The notes under the pieces were generated by a model. That model was not told the origin of the DNA. It saw nothing but the letters and a program-made list of their open reading frames with translations, and made no database searches. A stretch of DNA of 64,000 bases from Lepraria neglecta (taxonomy: Eukaryota; Ascomycota; Lecanoromycetes; Lecanorales; Stereocaulaceae), in assembly GCA_033220425.1 (NCBI GenBank), contig CM065647.1, forward strand, positions 1,612,001-1,676,000, in the 5' to 3' direction. The stretch's first letter is position 1, and every line of letters starts with the position of its first letter. Positions 21,211 to 32,841 of this stretch are shown piece after piece. The position numbers and the translations under genes are program-made.

Positions 21211-22944
21211 ATGATATCTACGTCTTGTGGAGGTAGGGTTGCCTATGGACGAGTTGATATCCCTCTGCCACTCTATTATGACCACGTAAACGAGGGAAGG
21301 CCTCCAGACTCGAACGCCCCGCTTTTGAATCTCCCTATTGAGATACCTGGAGAAATCCTGGGACATATGTTAAGAGTCTCATCGGCTTCTCTTGCTTTGG
21401 TCAATCGTGACTGCCGGCAATCAGCTCGCTCCCGCCAATTTGCTAGGCTTCATTAGACTATAGCCAGGAAAGCCAGCAACTGCTCCTACTTTTTCTGGCC
21501 GAAACTACAAAAAGGATCGGCAATGCAGACGCGAAAACATCTACCCAAGCCCTCGGAGTATGTGTTAGGCATCTCATCGTAGACACAGATCATGGACCGC
21601 TCTCACGTCGTGATGCAATCCAAGTCGAAGGCTTTGCCAAAATTGAAGAAAGCTTACAAAACGAGATCATGAGACAGGCGGCCAGAAGATACTTCGTCAA
21701 TATCGTGAGGGCTTTGCAATTCCTACTCTCCAACAAGCTCGTATTCCCCCACCTTGAGATGTTACATTGGGAAGATATTGGCGACATCTCGCAGTCCTTG
21801 TTCTGCGGTCTTGCACACTCGAACATCCAACGTCTTGAGCTCTCGCATATTGAGATAGACGATAATTTGAGGATCGATAACCCTACATGGCCATTGCGCT
21901 CCCTCCACCTCGAACTGAGGCCGATAATTTGGACGAACCTGGAGAGGACTCACTCCGCACCAATATGTGCCAGACTCTTGCGGCTTTGCGGACCAACGCT
22001 GGAATCATTAACATGGGTTGACGCGTTTGAGAACAGCCATAGCCTCAATACATTTACAACCGAGGACTTAATATCACGGTTCCCTCGCCTGCATAAGCTC
22101 AAATTAGCTTTCTTGAAATTTGCAGACTGGTGAATGCTTGATGTGCTCATACACGATGGCCTTCGCACATTAGACGTGGACACGCCATGTTTCCTCGAGT
22201 TTCTTCCAGCAACGCGGTACCGTGCGCTCTCTAGAGACTTTTTTATGGTCTTCTTCACACGTGCCCGACGATCACAATCTCGAATTCCTTCGAGCGAACC
22301 CGCAGTTGACGAAATTGAGCATCCCGTCCATACAGTCAAAAGTTCTTCTTTACACTCGCCTACTTCCTCTTTTGTCAAAGTCGTTCAAAACGCTGAAACC
22401 ACTCTCAATCAACCATTGGAAAGGGGCCTCCATCTCGAATGAAGCACTAGAACTTATTAGTACCCTAGAAACTTTGGAACAGCTCCATATTAGTGCGGGA
22501 GAACAAATCAGTCGGCACTGCAACTAGCTCATCGACCACAATGTGATGCGGAGTTATTTGAGCAAGCTGCCATGTCTAAGGAAGCTAGCTTTCACTCGTT
22601 ATTCTTATGATAATTGGATACCATCCTCGGCAATCGAGGATTATTACCAAGATCAATTCGTGGTCTCTGACAATGGCTTCATTGACTGGGAAATGCCTGA
22701 TGAGGAGCACAAACGGCTCTGGGAGGAATGGCATCGCCGGCGTATACAATATCAAGCCATCAAGTATTTCAAGGTAGTACCTGCATTGGAATCGATCTAC
22801 CTTGGCCAAATCTCTTTCCACATTACAAGACCGAAAGACGGTAATGAGGGCCATGCAAACAATCTGATCCGATCATACCCGACCAGCGACTGTTCTTATG
22901 AATTCGAGAATAGAACATTGGGGGCCATATTCGGGAAATTTTGA
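21211..22944 (+). pseudogene. F-box protein with leucine-rich-like tail, decayed
   Basis: An F-box-like motif lies at about 21330-21455: LLNLPIEIPGEILGHMLR, then SASLALVNRDCRQSARSRQFA, typical of large fungal F-box families that recruit substrates to SCF ubiquitin ligases. Downstream frames encode leucine-rich-repeat-like segments such as LHWEDIGDISQSLFCGLAHSNI, LRSLHLELRPI and LPCLRKLAFTRYSY. The gene is broken: a frameshift lies just after the F-box (about 21455), TGA at 22132-22134 and TAG at 22525-22527 interrupt the tail, and a second frame change lies near 22210. Despite this, long conserved stretches remain, so inactivation is not ancient. Substrate unknown. Confidence 0.6.
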
Positions 22945-23344
22945 AGCTTAGAAGCTTGCAGTGTCATGGGGGTCCCTACGATGATGCTGGCGCCTTGTCA
23001 ATACAGTATCTACTCCAGACGCTAGTCAGGAGTATTTTTTCCATATCTTAGACACAAGAGAGCTCACAATGGACACCTGAATGCAATCTGTCGTATAACA
23101 TATTCAATCTCAGAACCAGAAGTCAAATCTCCATCCACAGGCTACACTCGATTTGTTGCATACTAAGAACATGAATCAGCGTACGATTGAAAATTCTGTC
23201 AAGAAAGTATCCTGGATAGCTTTTTGCTTCACTGAATCCCTGGGTCATCATAAAAGGTGTTACAAACGCTTTCCCAGACTTCCTGATAGCAAGCATCTCC
23301 CCCCACCCAACGTCACACCCTCCGTCAAGTTCGGCGCCTGCGAC
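22945..23344. other. Spacer between two relics
   Basis: No coding or repeat signal that I can support; probably more decayed sequence. Confidence 0.4.
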
Positions 23345-23811
23345 ATCGGACACAGCCCCTGGCACTTTTTCTCATACACATAGTTACTTGTCAACTCGCC
23401 CATTAACCCTAGGTCATTATCCTTACCTAGCGGCACACTACCACCCCACTAGCACGCATTCTCATACAACTCATATAACTTCTCAACAGTCAAGCTCCCA
23501 TTGATACCAGAAGCAGGGACATTACCCTGCATAAACAGGCAGAAGAAACCAGGATTCCAGCCGCTGTTTTGGATGCAGACGATATGTTGGCCTGAGTGGT
23601 AGATTGTGGATGGGGAGACGGGACCGCCGCCGAAGTTGTAGCCGCCGCTGCCATAGACGAGGACGTTGTAGAAGGCGGAGATTCGATTGCGCGTGAGAGA
23701 GGGGTGGTGGTGGTGTACGGCGCATTGGCTGGAGCCGCGGCAGTTGATACCTAGGGAGGAGACGAGGCGGAGGGTGGGGAGGCAGAGGAGGATCACGGAG
23801 AGGGGGTGCAT
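23345..23811 (-). pseudogene. KP4-like killer toxin family relic
   Basis: Minus-strand fossil of a KP4-type killer-toxin-like gene. It begins with a short hydrophobic signal peptide followed at once by LGINCRGSSQC, identical to the start of mature KP4 of the Ustilago maydis virus toxin. Further family parts are recognisable: a segment with a conserved Cys before a Gly/Phe-rich turn, and a C-terminal LTSNYV-like strand. Known family members are small secreted proteins that act on calcium transport; the family occurs both in dsRNA viruses and as fungal nuclear copies. This copy appears broken by about one to three changes. The sequence is still well conserved, which suggests young decay. Confidence 0.65.
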
Positions 23812-24758
23812 GGTGGGGTTATTGTGGAGAGGGGGATTTTTTATCGGCTTTTATGCATCCTTTCTTACAAGAGATGGAAATGATTGTTTCTAAGACGCTG
23901 GGCTATTTTATATTCTTTCACATTCGATACGCTTTGCTCGTGGTTTTGACCATTCGGGGCGCTGTGATGTTGTTGACCTCGATATGCGACTGCCTGGCCT
24001 GGCGCTCGGTCTGAAAACACTTGCTGCAGCTCGAGAAAGATCCTGCGCTGGGGTTCACTCTCAAACGCCTACGCAGAGACGCGAGTTGAATTTCACACTT
24101 TGGTTCCAATAATCGGCGATATAAATAGCATTACGTAGGTCCAGTATTTAGGGGTATTTCGCGGCAGCGGGTTGACTTTGAAGACTTCGCTTATCATTCT
24201 CGGTGCTTATTTTCCCTACCTAATCTGTTCATACATTCTAAATCTTGATCGATCTTGGTACAAGTGGGTGGAGACGGCTAGGTCGAATAGTCAGGTACCA
24301 GGAGTGTTCTCCGCCCCCAATGCCATGGTCGTCTGACAGGGACCGCGCTAGCAACGGGGAGCTAGAGCTTTAGTCAGCGCTAGACCCCGCATCGGCTGTG
24401 AAACTGGAGAAAGGTGAGCTTTGGGTGTGATGGTCTCGTGACGGAAGATTCCAGAGGATTATTAGTCGAGGGAGCTTTCCAGGGAGCTCCTCTCCTACCA
24501 ACTTCAATATAGCTGCTGCATGATCTGAAATCTGTAGAAATACAATTGGACCCTTATCTGGTGTGTGGTACCATTCATTGAGGCTGGCCAATGATAATTC
24601 ATCATTGCTCCAAACTCTTTGTTTGTTTGAGGTCGTCAGCTAACTTATTGATCAGTCCACCTCAGGGCATCAACAATCCATCCATCGACAAACAATTCTG
24701 TACCATCAATCACACTAGATAATATCAACGAATCAACGCATACCAAACCTCATCGATC
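23812..24758. other. Intergenic region upstream of the STF2-like gene
   Basis: Contains CA-rich leader-like sequence close to 24660-24758, probably the 5' UTR and promoter of the next gene. A 73-residue minus-strand frame at 24370-24591 has no recognisable family. Nothing else supported. Confidence 0.45.
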
Positions 24759-25386
24759 AGTAAGTTGCTCTTTTTCACTATTGAGCCCAGCCCATGTTCT
24801 TGCATCCCTTACCCGCTCACACCCGCCCCCACCTCAATGTCGTCGAAGTACTTTCTACATAACACTCGAAATTGTTGATCCAGCATGCTTATCACTGACA
24901 CTTCTAGTGACTCGCTCTTATAAGCAGAACGACCGTGACCATGTTGGCCTCGCTGACGGGACCGCTGAAGCCACTGAGCATCTGCCTCGCTACTTTGCCA
25001 AGTCAGGCCATGTCGACGCCGACCCGAAGAAGGTGAAGAAGGAAGGTGGAGGCAAAGGCAATTGGTAAGCTCTGCCCTTGAAACTCACTAAACAATGCCC
25101 AAGCTCATACCATCACAGGGGCACTCCTGGAGACGAGTCCCAAGACTATGGCTACAACTTCACCAACGCCCGTCGTCGATCCAATAGCAGCTCGCACGGC
25201 CACGCCATCGGTGATTTCAAGACCAAATTCGAGGCCGTCGAGGCCGATCCCGTCTTCGAGGAAGAATACCATGGTGCTAGGCCTGAGGATGCTGACATGG
25301 ATGAGCATCTGGGCCTTGAGAAGGGAGAGAGTGCCGATAGCATCAGCACTACTTCAGTGGATGAGGAGGATGTCAAGAAGGCCTAG
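24759..25386 (+). CDS. STF2/TMA10-like small basic protein; start codon split by an intron
   Basis: Three exons (24759; 24908-25064; 25119-25386) give 141 residues. The A of the start codon is the last base before a strong donor (CA|GTAAGT at 24760), and TG comes after the TTCTAG acceptor, giving MTRSYKQND. The second intron is 54 bp with an ACTAAAC branch. The conserved block LPRYFAKSGHVDADPKKVKKEGGGKGNW followed by GTPGDE matches yeast Stf2 (PKYFSHTGN..KKQGSGKGNWGKPGDE). In yeast Stf2 was first named as a stabiliser of the inhibited F1F0-ATPase and has also been tied to desiccation tolerance. The acidic C-terminal third is poorly conserved. No other in-frame ATG precedes the conserved block, which supports the split-start model. 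Confidence 0.8.
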
Positions 25387-26090
25387 ATGGCTTTCTATAT
25401 GGATAATGGATGCGGGCCCGATCATAGAGCTGGCATCTGTTGATTTCATCTTGATGGTGGCTTTAGTGGCTTTGAGATAGCAGACTGATTGCAGGCTGAT
25501 GTCTTTCGATTCTTTGCAAAGGCATGACGTGTATGATTGATAGATGCTTTGTGGTTCAGCTAGCAACAATGCGATGAAGCTGTCTTCCCTGATCCGACGG
25601 AGGTTCATTGACGCTGGTAATGTGTCTCATCGTTCTTCATTCTTTGACTATGAGACCATGGTCGAGGGACTTGCCCAACGGCTTCCGTCGTCACTGATTC
25701 AAGCCTAGATGTTCACACATTAGTTATCTAGGATGTATCTCACGTTTTGAAATCTGCCGTAGCCGCACAAATCGCAGTAATCACTGGAAGTTTCTAAGAA
25801 TGTACTTCGTGCTGAACAAAGCCATGACGTATCAAATAGCAGACGTAGCTTTGAAGCTGGATATGTCCCCTTTGTAGATAACATTTTGATTTATCAATAA
25901 GGCAAGAAGTGATGGAAGAATTTTGCCTCTAGCGTAGCGGCAACTTTTTTTCAGGTGAGGGCGCGACCCGACTTTCAAAGGATTTAGGAAATAACAACAC
26001 GACATCGAAAAATCAACAAACAGAAGGTTTACCTGCTTCGAAACGTCACAAACAACTCACAACACCGTCAACAATGAGAGAGAGGTGATC
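25387..26090. other. Intergenic region, promoter side of NUP133
   Basis: 3' flank of the STF2-like gene and 5' flank of NUP133. It includes a minimal upstream frame just before the NUP133 start (listed separately). Nothing else seen. Confidence 0.5.
26074..26088 (+). promoter_or_regulatory. Minimal upstream ORF before NUP133
   Basis: ATG AGA GAG AGG TGA encodes MRER and ends two bases before the NUP133 start codon at 26091. If it is in the mature leader, the main start would need leaky scanning or very short-range reinitiation. The transcript start is unknown, so the regulatory role is inference. Confidence 0.35.
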
Positions 26091-29000
26091 ATGTTCTCCC
26101 CAGACGCCGCGGTGCCTGCCAGCGTGGCTGCGCGCAACCCACGAAGAAGGCAGAGGACTAGCTCTGACGACTCTGTGGCTCTGCGACACAATCCAAAGAG
26201 GATACGGCGATCGGCTTTGACGACAGAGACCTTTCAGGATCCGGATACTGCGAAGATGAATGGGCATATTGGACCTGTGGAGGCGGAGCCGTTGGCGAAT
26301 GGTCACGCGAAGGAACCTGGCAGTCAACACCATGGAAATGTTGACGCCACGAGCTTGGCAATCAGACATAGAGGCGTAAAGAAGGCGGACAGGGAGAGGA
26401 GGACGAGCAGGAATGACGGTAGCATCGAGCTGGCAAGTGATCATGCTGTTTGGGTCCTCATGTTCAACACGCTAACTTCTGCAACTGTAGACCAAGAATG
26501 AGAACTACGTTGTGACACAATTGCCAACAACTCCAGAGTCGCTTCTGGATCATCATACCTCAGGTAAGAGCACAATACCTCCGTACAATTGTAATTGTCT
26601 AACTCGCGTGCAGAAAAATGGCACGGAGAAACATCGACGCAGCTTGGCTACGCCCTCGCAATGACCCAGACCGAAGCCATATTATGGCGTTATGTGCAAG
26701 GAACAGGCCCAACAGACCACACCAGACCGCTCCATATCAAGCTCCTCCATCCCTCAAGCAGCCCTCGCCATCCTCTACCTCTGGGCATACTCGTGCCTAC
26801 CTCCGCAGAGCCGGCCTTACTCGTGGTCATACCTACAAGTGGGAAGGTTACATATTGGGAGAGTCTTTCAAGCGCTGCAAGCGCCGACTCGCATCGCCAA
26901 AAGCAACAAAGTGTTCAGGGCATCGTCAGCGGCCTGTTGTCCGGGGAGGTCGTCACCAAAATCACAGAGGCTGAGCCACGGGGTTTTGTTCTTACTCTGA
27001 GTACGGGTAGACTGGCACACTTGATGGTCAGCGATCCTCAAGGGAAGCTTTCGATCAATGTCCACTTCATGCGCGACAATGGAGCCCCGAGCGGAGGTTT
27101 GTTTGGGAGTCTCAGGAGCGTCTTCAGTAGCACAGGCTGGAGAAAAGACGTTGCTGCAGTCCGAGCAGGACGGTCATGGCAACGAGGTCAAAGATTCATC
27201 GCGGTTGCTACTACTATGGGGTCTTTTCAAACCTGGGATCTTAGCTGGAACGGAACACACACGTTGGTCAACGAAGTCGATGCAAAAAACGACATGCTTC
27301 AAGCACTAGTGGAAGGTGCAGAATCCCCCAAGATCCACGAGGAGCGGCTCTTTGAGGTCCTGGACTTCACTATATTGCCAGTCCAAAGTTCTGGAAAAGA
27401 AGTCGTTAAATTGGACAAGAGCGGAGACTGCAAAATCATGGTATTGACGACCCTCAAGGGAACAGACACCACAGATTACGCCCTGATTGGACTGACTCTG
27501 GCCGGCAATGCGGTAACCATTGACGTGGTTCATCCTATCACCTGCTACAAGACATCACGATCCTTGGACACGGATGTCAGACCACAAGTCCTTGTTCCTG
27601 AGCCAGCCCAGACAGCTTTCGTCATATTTGAGAAGAGCATCGTGTTAGTGTCTCTCGATGAGGCCGAAGAAACCCCAAGCTCCCAGCTTCAGATGGAAGC
27701 TCGTACACTACCAGATCCCTTCCAAGACGTGATCGACTTTCACAAAAGTAAACCATACAGAGTGGTGGGATGTGCGCCTGAGGCATCTGAGCGCGGTCAG
27801 ACGCAATCATCTTGTATTCTCGTGATCTATGGATTTGGCCTCATCCGAGTCTCTGCTTTACCTGCGAAGGAAGGCCGATCAGCTTTGAATAGAGCTGCTG
27901 TAACAGCGAAGACCAAGATTGAGCAAGCCGTGTTCTTCGGAGGCCTGCAACAAGATTTACTGGATTTTACTCCCAGGACTGAGATTTCTTTTACACAGGA
28001 AGAAGTCGAAGCCGCAGCACTAAGCGTTAGCCATTCGATCATGGACTCGACTTCTGCGTACATTCCTGCGATAAGTCCTTCAATGGAACAAACGCTCCAA
28101 CGAAGATCTACAGCCCTTGCTGATCTCAACAAGCATCTCCGCCAACATTACCCACCTCTCAGCAGACTTACCAAATGGAAGCTACTCTGGAACGCCGAGA
28201 AAATGGCATCCGCGAAAGCCATATGGCGGTGCTACAACTCAGCGCTGAGCAATCCTAATAAAGGCTCAGATAAACGGACCCTTCTTTTTGAGCTCTTCGA
28301 ATGCATGCATGAGAGCATGAAGACTGAGAACCAGCCTGAATTGCACGAAACAGACCCAGTCCGGCATTGGTTTATCAAAGACGTATGGCGCTTAGAGCAT
28401 GTCCTCCCTTGGGCTCAGAACGTAGTCGAGACGCTTTTTGAGCATAGCGTGAAGATATACCAGAAGATCGATCAAGCGACGCAAGCAAGATTTGTCAGCG
28501 AAGCCAATGACATTCAACTAGCTGCTCTGGAAACCGCATTTCGATTCCGCGAAGCGAATGCTGCAGTCTATGGTCTCGAGGACGAACAAATGGTTGATGG
28601 CGTTTTGCTTCAAGGCTACTATGCAGACATACCCGAATTCTGGACATCGCACGAAATTACCTGCCAAAGAGTAAAGGCTTTAACTGATGTCTCTCGTGAA
28701 CTGGCACGTTTCAATGAGGATAATGATGGCGGCGAGGGCGAACCGTCACCAGAACTAATCGTAAAGCTAGCGGCAGACAATCCGCGCCAAGTTCAAATAT
28801 TTTGCCAGACCTGGACTGAGAGGTTTCGATGGCTCATGTCGCGTCCAGATCCAGAAAGCAAGGCTAGAGGAGAGCTGTACATGCGCAGTTATTTCGAAGG
28901 CAGGAGTACCCTTTTAGCAAGTCTGTGTGATATTGGCCAGCCAGATGAGGGATTCAGGCTAGCAGAGAAATATCACGACATGGATGCTCTGGTCCTGATC

Positions 29001-30302
29001 ATCGAACAAGAGATGGACTCTGTGGAAACCGACGAACTAGCTCAACCATTCGAGGAGCGGATTGACGAATACTTTCTCAAGTTCGGGGTTCCTTGGGCAA
29101 ACGCCTTCTTCAAGAGACATCTTGACGGCGGCAAAGCTGTGGAGGTACTCAATAACAATGCCAGCTACAAAAAGCACCTGACGCATTTCCTTCGGCACCA
29201 TTCTCAGTACTCGAAGCTGGCCTGGATCAATGAGGTTGCGGCGGAACAGAGCTACGTGCATGCTGCCGATCATTTACGAGTAGCTCAAGAGAATGAAAAG
29301 AACCTGTGGAGTAGGAAAATTGCGCTAAGCATGGGCAAATTGACAATCATGGCGGCCATTGCAAAAGGACAAACCAAGAAAGAATCCGGGGAAGCTGCCA
29401 TAAAACGCCTTAACGAGGAACAGCCTGTTGTGGCTGCGCAGGAGAAGCTTTACAAGTACATCAAGCCCACCATTCAGGACGCGCTCGACGCAGAAGCAGA
29501 GACAGATCTGGCGATGCAAAAATATGGAGCAATTTTTGTGAAGGACAAGCCAACGCTTCGCAAGGCTTTGGAACATTCAATGAGCAGGATGCTAGCTATG
29601 GAGAATCTGCCCGCGGCCAATCTAATTGATCTGCTCACCCTGATGGACGACGAGGGCTTATATCCGGATGAAGAAGGCTTCATGGATACCAGATTCTTCT
29701 CCGCCCTCAAGGTTCTTAGACAAAGTACGTCAGACTCTACGGCCAATGGAGCCACAGAGCTGGAGGAGAAGATTATTTGGAGACGCTGCATAATTCAGGA
29801 CAATTGGGAAGAGATAAATCGTACAGAGCTGAAGGACGACACGCAAGTCGAGGTCGAGACTGGCGCCACATCGCTATTCAAAACTCTCAGAGAAGGCTAT
29901 CGGACTGGTTTCTGGGACAAGCATCCTCCTCCATCTCCCACATCTCTCCTCGAAGCCGGCACGACAGTTGAATCCCTTCAGACATCAATCTTCCATGCCG
30001 ATTGGCCAGAATCTGCGCAAGCTATCTATGCTAAGGATTTGGTGGCTGAGTCTGAATTGCTGCAAGAGTATCTCGAGGAGGGCCGGTTGGAAATTTGGTG
30101 GAAAGGTGTCCTTGACGCCGCACAAAAGGCAGCGAGGATCGAGGCAGATGAGGATGGCGCAGCCAAGGCAAAAAGACGTCAATTAGAGTTGCAGCTCAAG
30201 CTTCGATTGAGGAAGAAGGATCGGGAGGCTATGCCCAAGCAGGGGGCTGAGGATATGGAGATGGAGGTTGATGATCAGGGGGATGTTGTTATGGGGATTT
30301 GA
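26091..30302 (+). CDS. NUP133: Nuclear pore complex protein NUP133
   Basis: Three exons (26091-26432, 26491-26563, 26614-30302) give 1367 residues. Nup133 is a scaffold subunit of the Y (Nup107-Nup160) complex. The N-terminal 110 residues are basic and disordered (RNPRRRQRTSSDDS, NPKRIRRSA). A beta-propeller follows, starting ENYVVTQLP and LGYALAMTQTEAILWRYV. From about residue 600 the protein is an alpha-solenoid (WKLLWNAEKM, CDIGQPDEGFRLAEKYHDMDAL, FFKRHLDGGKA, AARIEADEDG). The second intron is canonical (GTAAGA..GTGCAG, branch TCTAAC). The first has GCAAGT as donor: using the nearby GT instead leads to a stop, so a GC-AG intron is the only join I found that keeps the frame. The C-terminus is acidic (MEMEVDDQGD). 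The gene looks intact. Confidence 0.88.
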
Positions 30303-31347
30303 GGGTTCGGGATACGCATACAAAGCATGAGGTCTGTGGTTCTTTCAATGTTGGTGAGCGTTTTCAGCAAGCTCGTTTCATTGCAGGCGCATGCATCAGC
30401 ATATTAAGGGTGCCATTGGGGTATGGATTAGGCATTGAAGGCACCCCTTTGCCATGGTGGACTGTACTATCAAGATCAAGGACTAGCGAGGTGTTTAAAA
30501 AAAGGGTTGGTTATTCTCAAAACATGCGGGCTCACAAGGCCCTACATACAAAAATCTCGTGCTCTATCCAATTGTCCATCCTACCGCTTCCTCGCCTGAA
30601 ATCATGGTTCCTCTCCTTCAAATGCGCTTTTCTCATCCATATGGTCGTGAAATGGCTGGTTTGTATCTTACTTCTCTTTGCCTTCAATACTGTGAACCTC
30701 CCGGCTGAGCCCAACCGAAACGACAAATCAAAGACAGTGTAAGCAATCCAAACCCTGCTGAACATCAATACACTCATGGTTCCACTGTCAATTCTAGAAT
30801 CATACCCAGTGGGGAAAGACTTTTGTTCACTTTGGCTAAGCTTATGTAAGCATTTAGGCTCTAGATCGACGCTATCCATACATGTCATGTTAATCTTGCT
30901 TTCTTGCTCCTGCACTAAGTCTGGGACTGGCCAAGAGACTCGGCTGAAAGCATTCGAAGGCTGAAGCTGACCATCTTTCACACCCAGCAAGCCTCCTATA
31001 CAACGCTCGTATGAATTGCGTGAGCTCGTAAAGACTCCTAATGTGGATTGAAAGTGGCTTGAGTTTCTGGACGTGGCTTTCTGACACGGTCATGTTGTGG
31101 CTCTTTGCGAGGGCTGACGTGAGTAGGGATGTCCAATTCATGGTTTTGTGTACGCTTAGATATAAGTATGTCTCACTATGAGAAGGTATAAAATGCTCGA
31201 TTTGTTTATGTATTGAGGTTGAATCGAATTTGTCTATTGCTTTCTCCCTGCTCTTGCTTTCATCCAAGCTTCTTCTGTCTTCTTCATTCAAGTGCTTGCA
31301 CCAAAGGCCATTAGATTGGCAATATTCACTAGACCTGTGATTGAGCC
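30303..31347. other. Intergenic region
   Basis: About 1 kb without a supported gene. Several short frames occur but none resembles a family. Confidence 0.5.
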
Positions 31348-32841
31348 ATGGCTTCAGCTCCTGCTCCTGCAGCTCCGCCGGTTACTGTTCCTCCAAAACC
31401 GACATTTATGGATGCGTTCAAATACACTCGAGAGCAGGTGAGGCTACCAGACCAATTGACTTTGTCGTGGTGTCAATAAATACTACTGGCTGGGAAAGCT
31501 CACCGGTAACTAGATTGTGGCTCATGTTACCAATATCAAAAACGACCCGATTACTTTCTGCTCTGACTCGGAATATCTCCAGCCGCACACATTTCCCGCA
31601 AGAGCAAAAAACGTCAACTGAAGCAGCCGTCCCTGCCACGACTGTGGGACCCCAGCTGGTAGAAGCGTGTGAAGTTATTATACACCTCGCGTGAGTAGAA
31701 AACGAATGATTTTTGACCCAACACGGCCAAAACTGATCATCCAAATTCAGGACAACTAAATTCGTGGTATACCCTCTGCCGCTAAAAGTCAACGGCAATT
31801 TCAATCCGGCCCAGTTTACCCAAGCCGGCACGGCAAAATTCCTCACCCATGACTACCAGCTAGAACTACTCCATATCACCTTCCAAAGAGTTAGACTTCC
31901 GGCAAATACGATCTATGACCTGCTTGGCTGGGTTCTATCGATCACATGGACCCCGACCGGAATGACTCCGGCAAAGATCACTGACGCAAATTACTACTTC
32001 CCACTCCTTGCTCTCTACTCGAAATGGTGCCGTGTCTTGACTGGATCTAACAAGAATGCGCCTGCTATGACCCATATTACATGATTCACGACCGCGCCGT
32101 CTGGTCTAGTCAGTGTTCTTCTGGGTTCAACCCTCGGCAAGGATAATCAGAGGCCTGAAGTCCTAGCTCGTTGGAGGCAATTATACATGACAGACCTAGA
32201 CTTCGTACCTCGCAATGCAGATCAGCTAGTGAATAAGGATGGAGACGAAGGCCGCACGGGATTTGGCAAGTGTGCGGAGACGTTCTTCTGGATAGTTGCG
32301 AAAACGTAAGTCAAAGGGCTTTGAACACCACAACACTCCCTGCATATAATCAACCCTAACAGCAAAACAGGAAAAAAATCCCTCCAGCGAACATCAAAGG
32401 CTTCGCTATGGATCCCACCGACAAAGAATTTGCCAAACTCAAAGAATACAACCCTACGATCGCCGGCGGTGCACTAACGCAACCATGTTTGAATTCCTAC
32501 CGGTTTCTCATCACGCAGACTGACAAGACGTGGAAATGGAGGAAGAGCTTCGATATCGAAAAGCTACAGAAACTACTTGCCAAGACGACAAGTCCGCCTG
32601 TGGACGAGGACGGCATTCCTGATACTCCGGATGCCGCAGCAACAACTTCGACCAGTCCTCCTGGTTCATATGCCGCTGCGGCTAGGGGGGAAGTTCGGTC
32701 GCAACTCGTAAGATATACACAGTACACTTCCCAGCAGATTGCGATGATACTAATTATCTTGTAACAGAAATCGCAAATGCGGCCGTTGCTAATTTACCTG
32801 CGATGATTAGGTCGGCTCTTTCACCTCAGATCAAGAAGTGA
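31348..32841 (+). pseudogene. Unassigned intron-bearing gene, appears broken; origin unclear
   Basis: Coding-like segments run through the whole stretch on the plus strand, separated by plausible introns with GT donors and AG acceptors. The N-terminus (MASAPAPAAPP) is Ala/Pro-rich. Later parts include YPLPLKVNGNFNPAQF, DLLGWVLSITWTP, TDLDFVPRNADQLVNKDGDE and SYRFLITQTDKTWKWRKSF. The C-terminal region is Ala-rich. The total coding content would be near 400 residues. I do not recognise the family. A one-domain protein of this size could be a host gene or a captured RNA-virus nucleoprotein-like gene; the latter is speculation. It appears to carry about two or three breaks. Confidence 0.4.
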
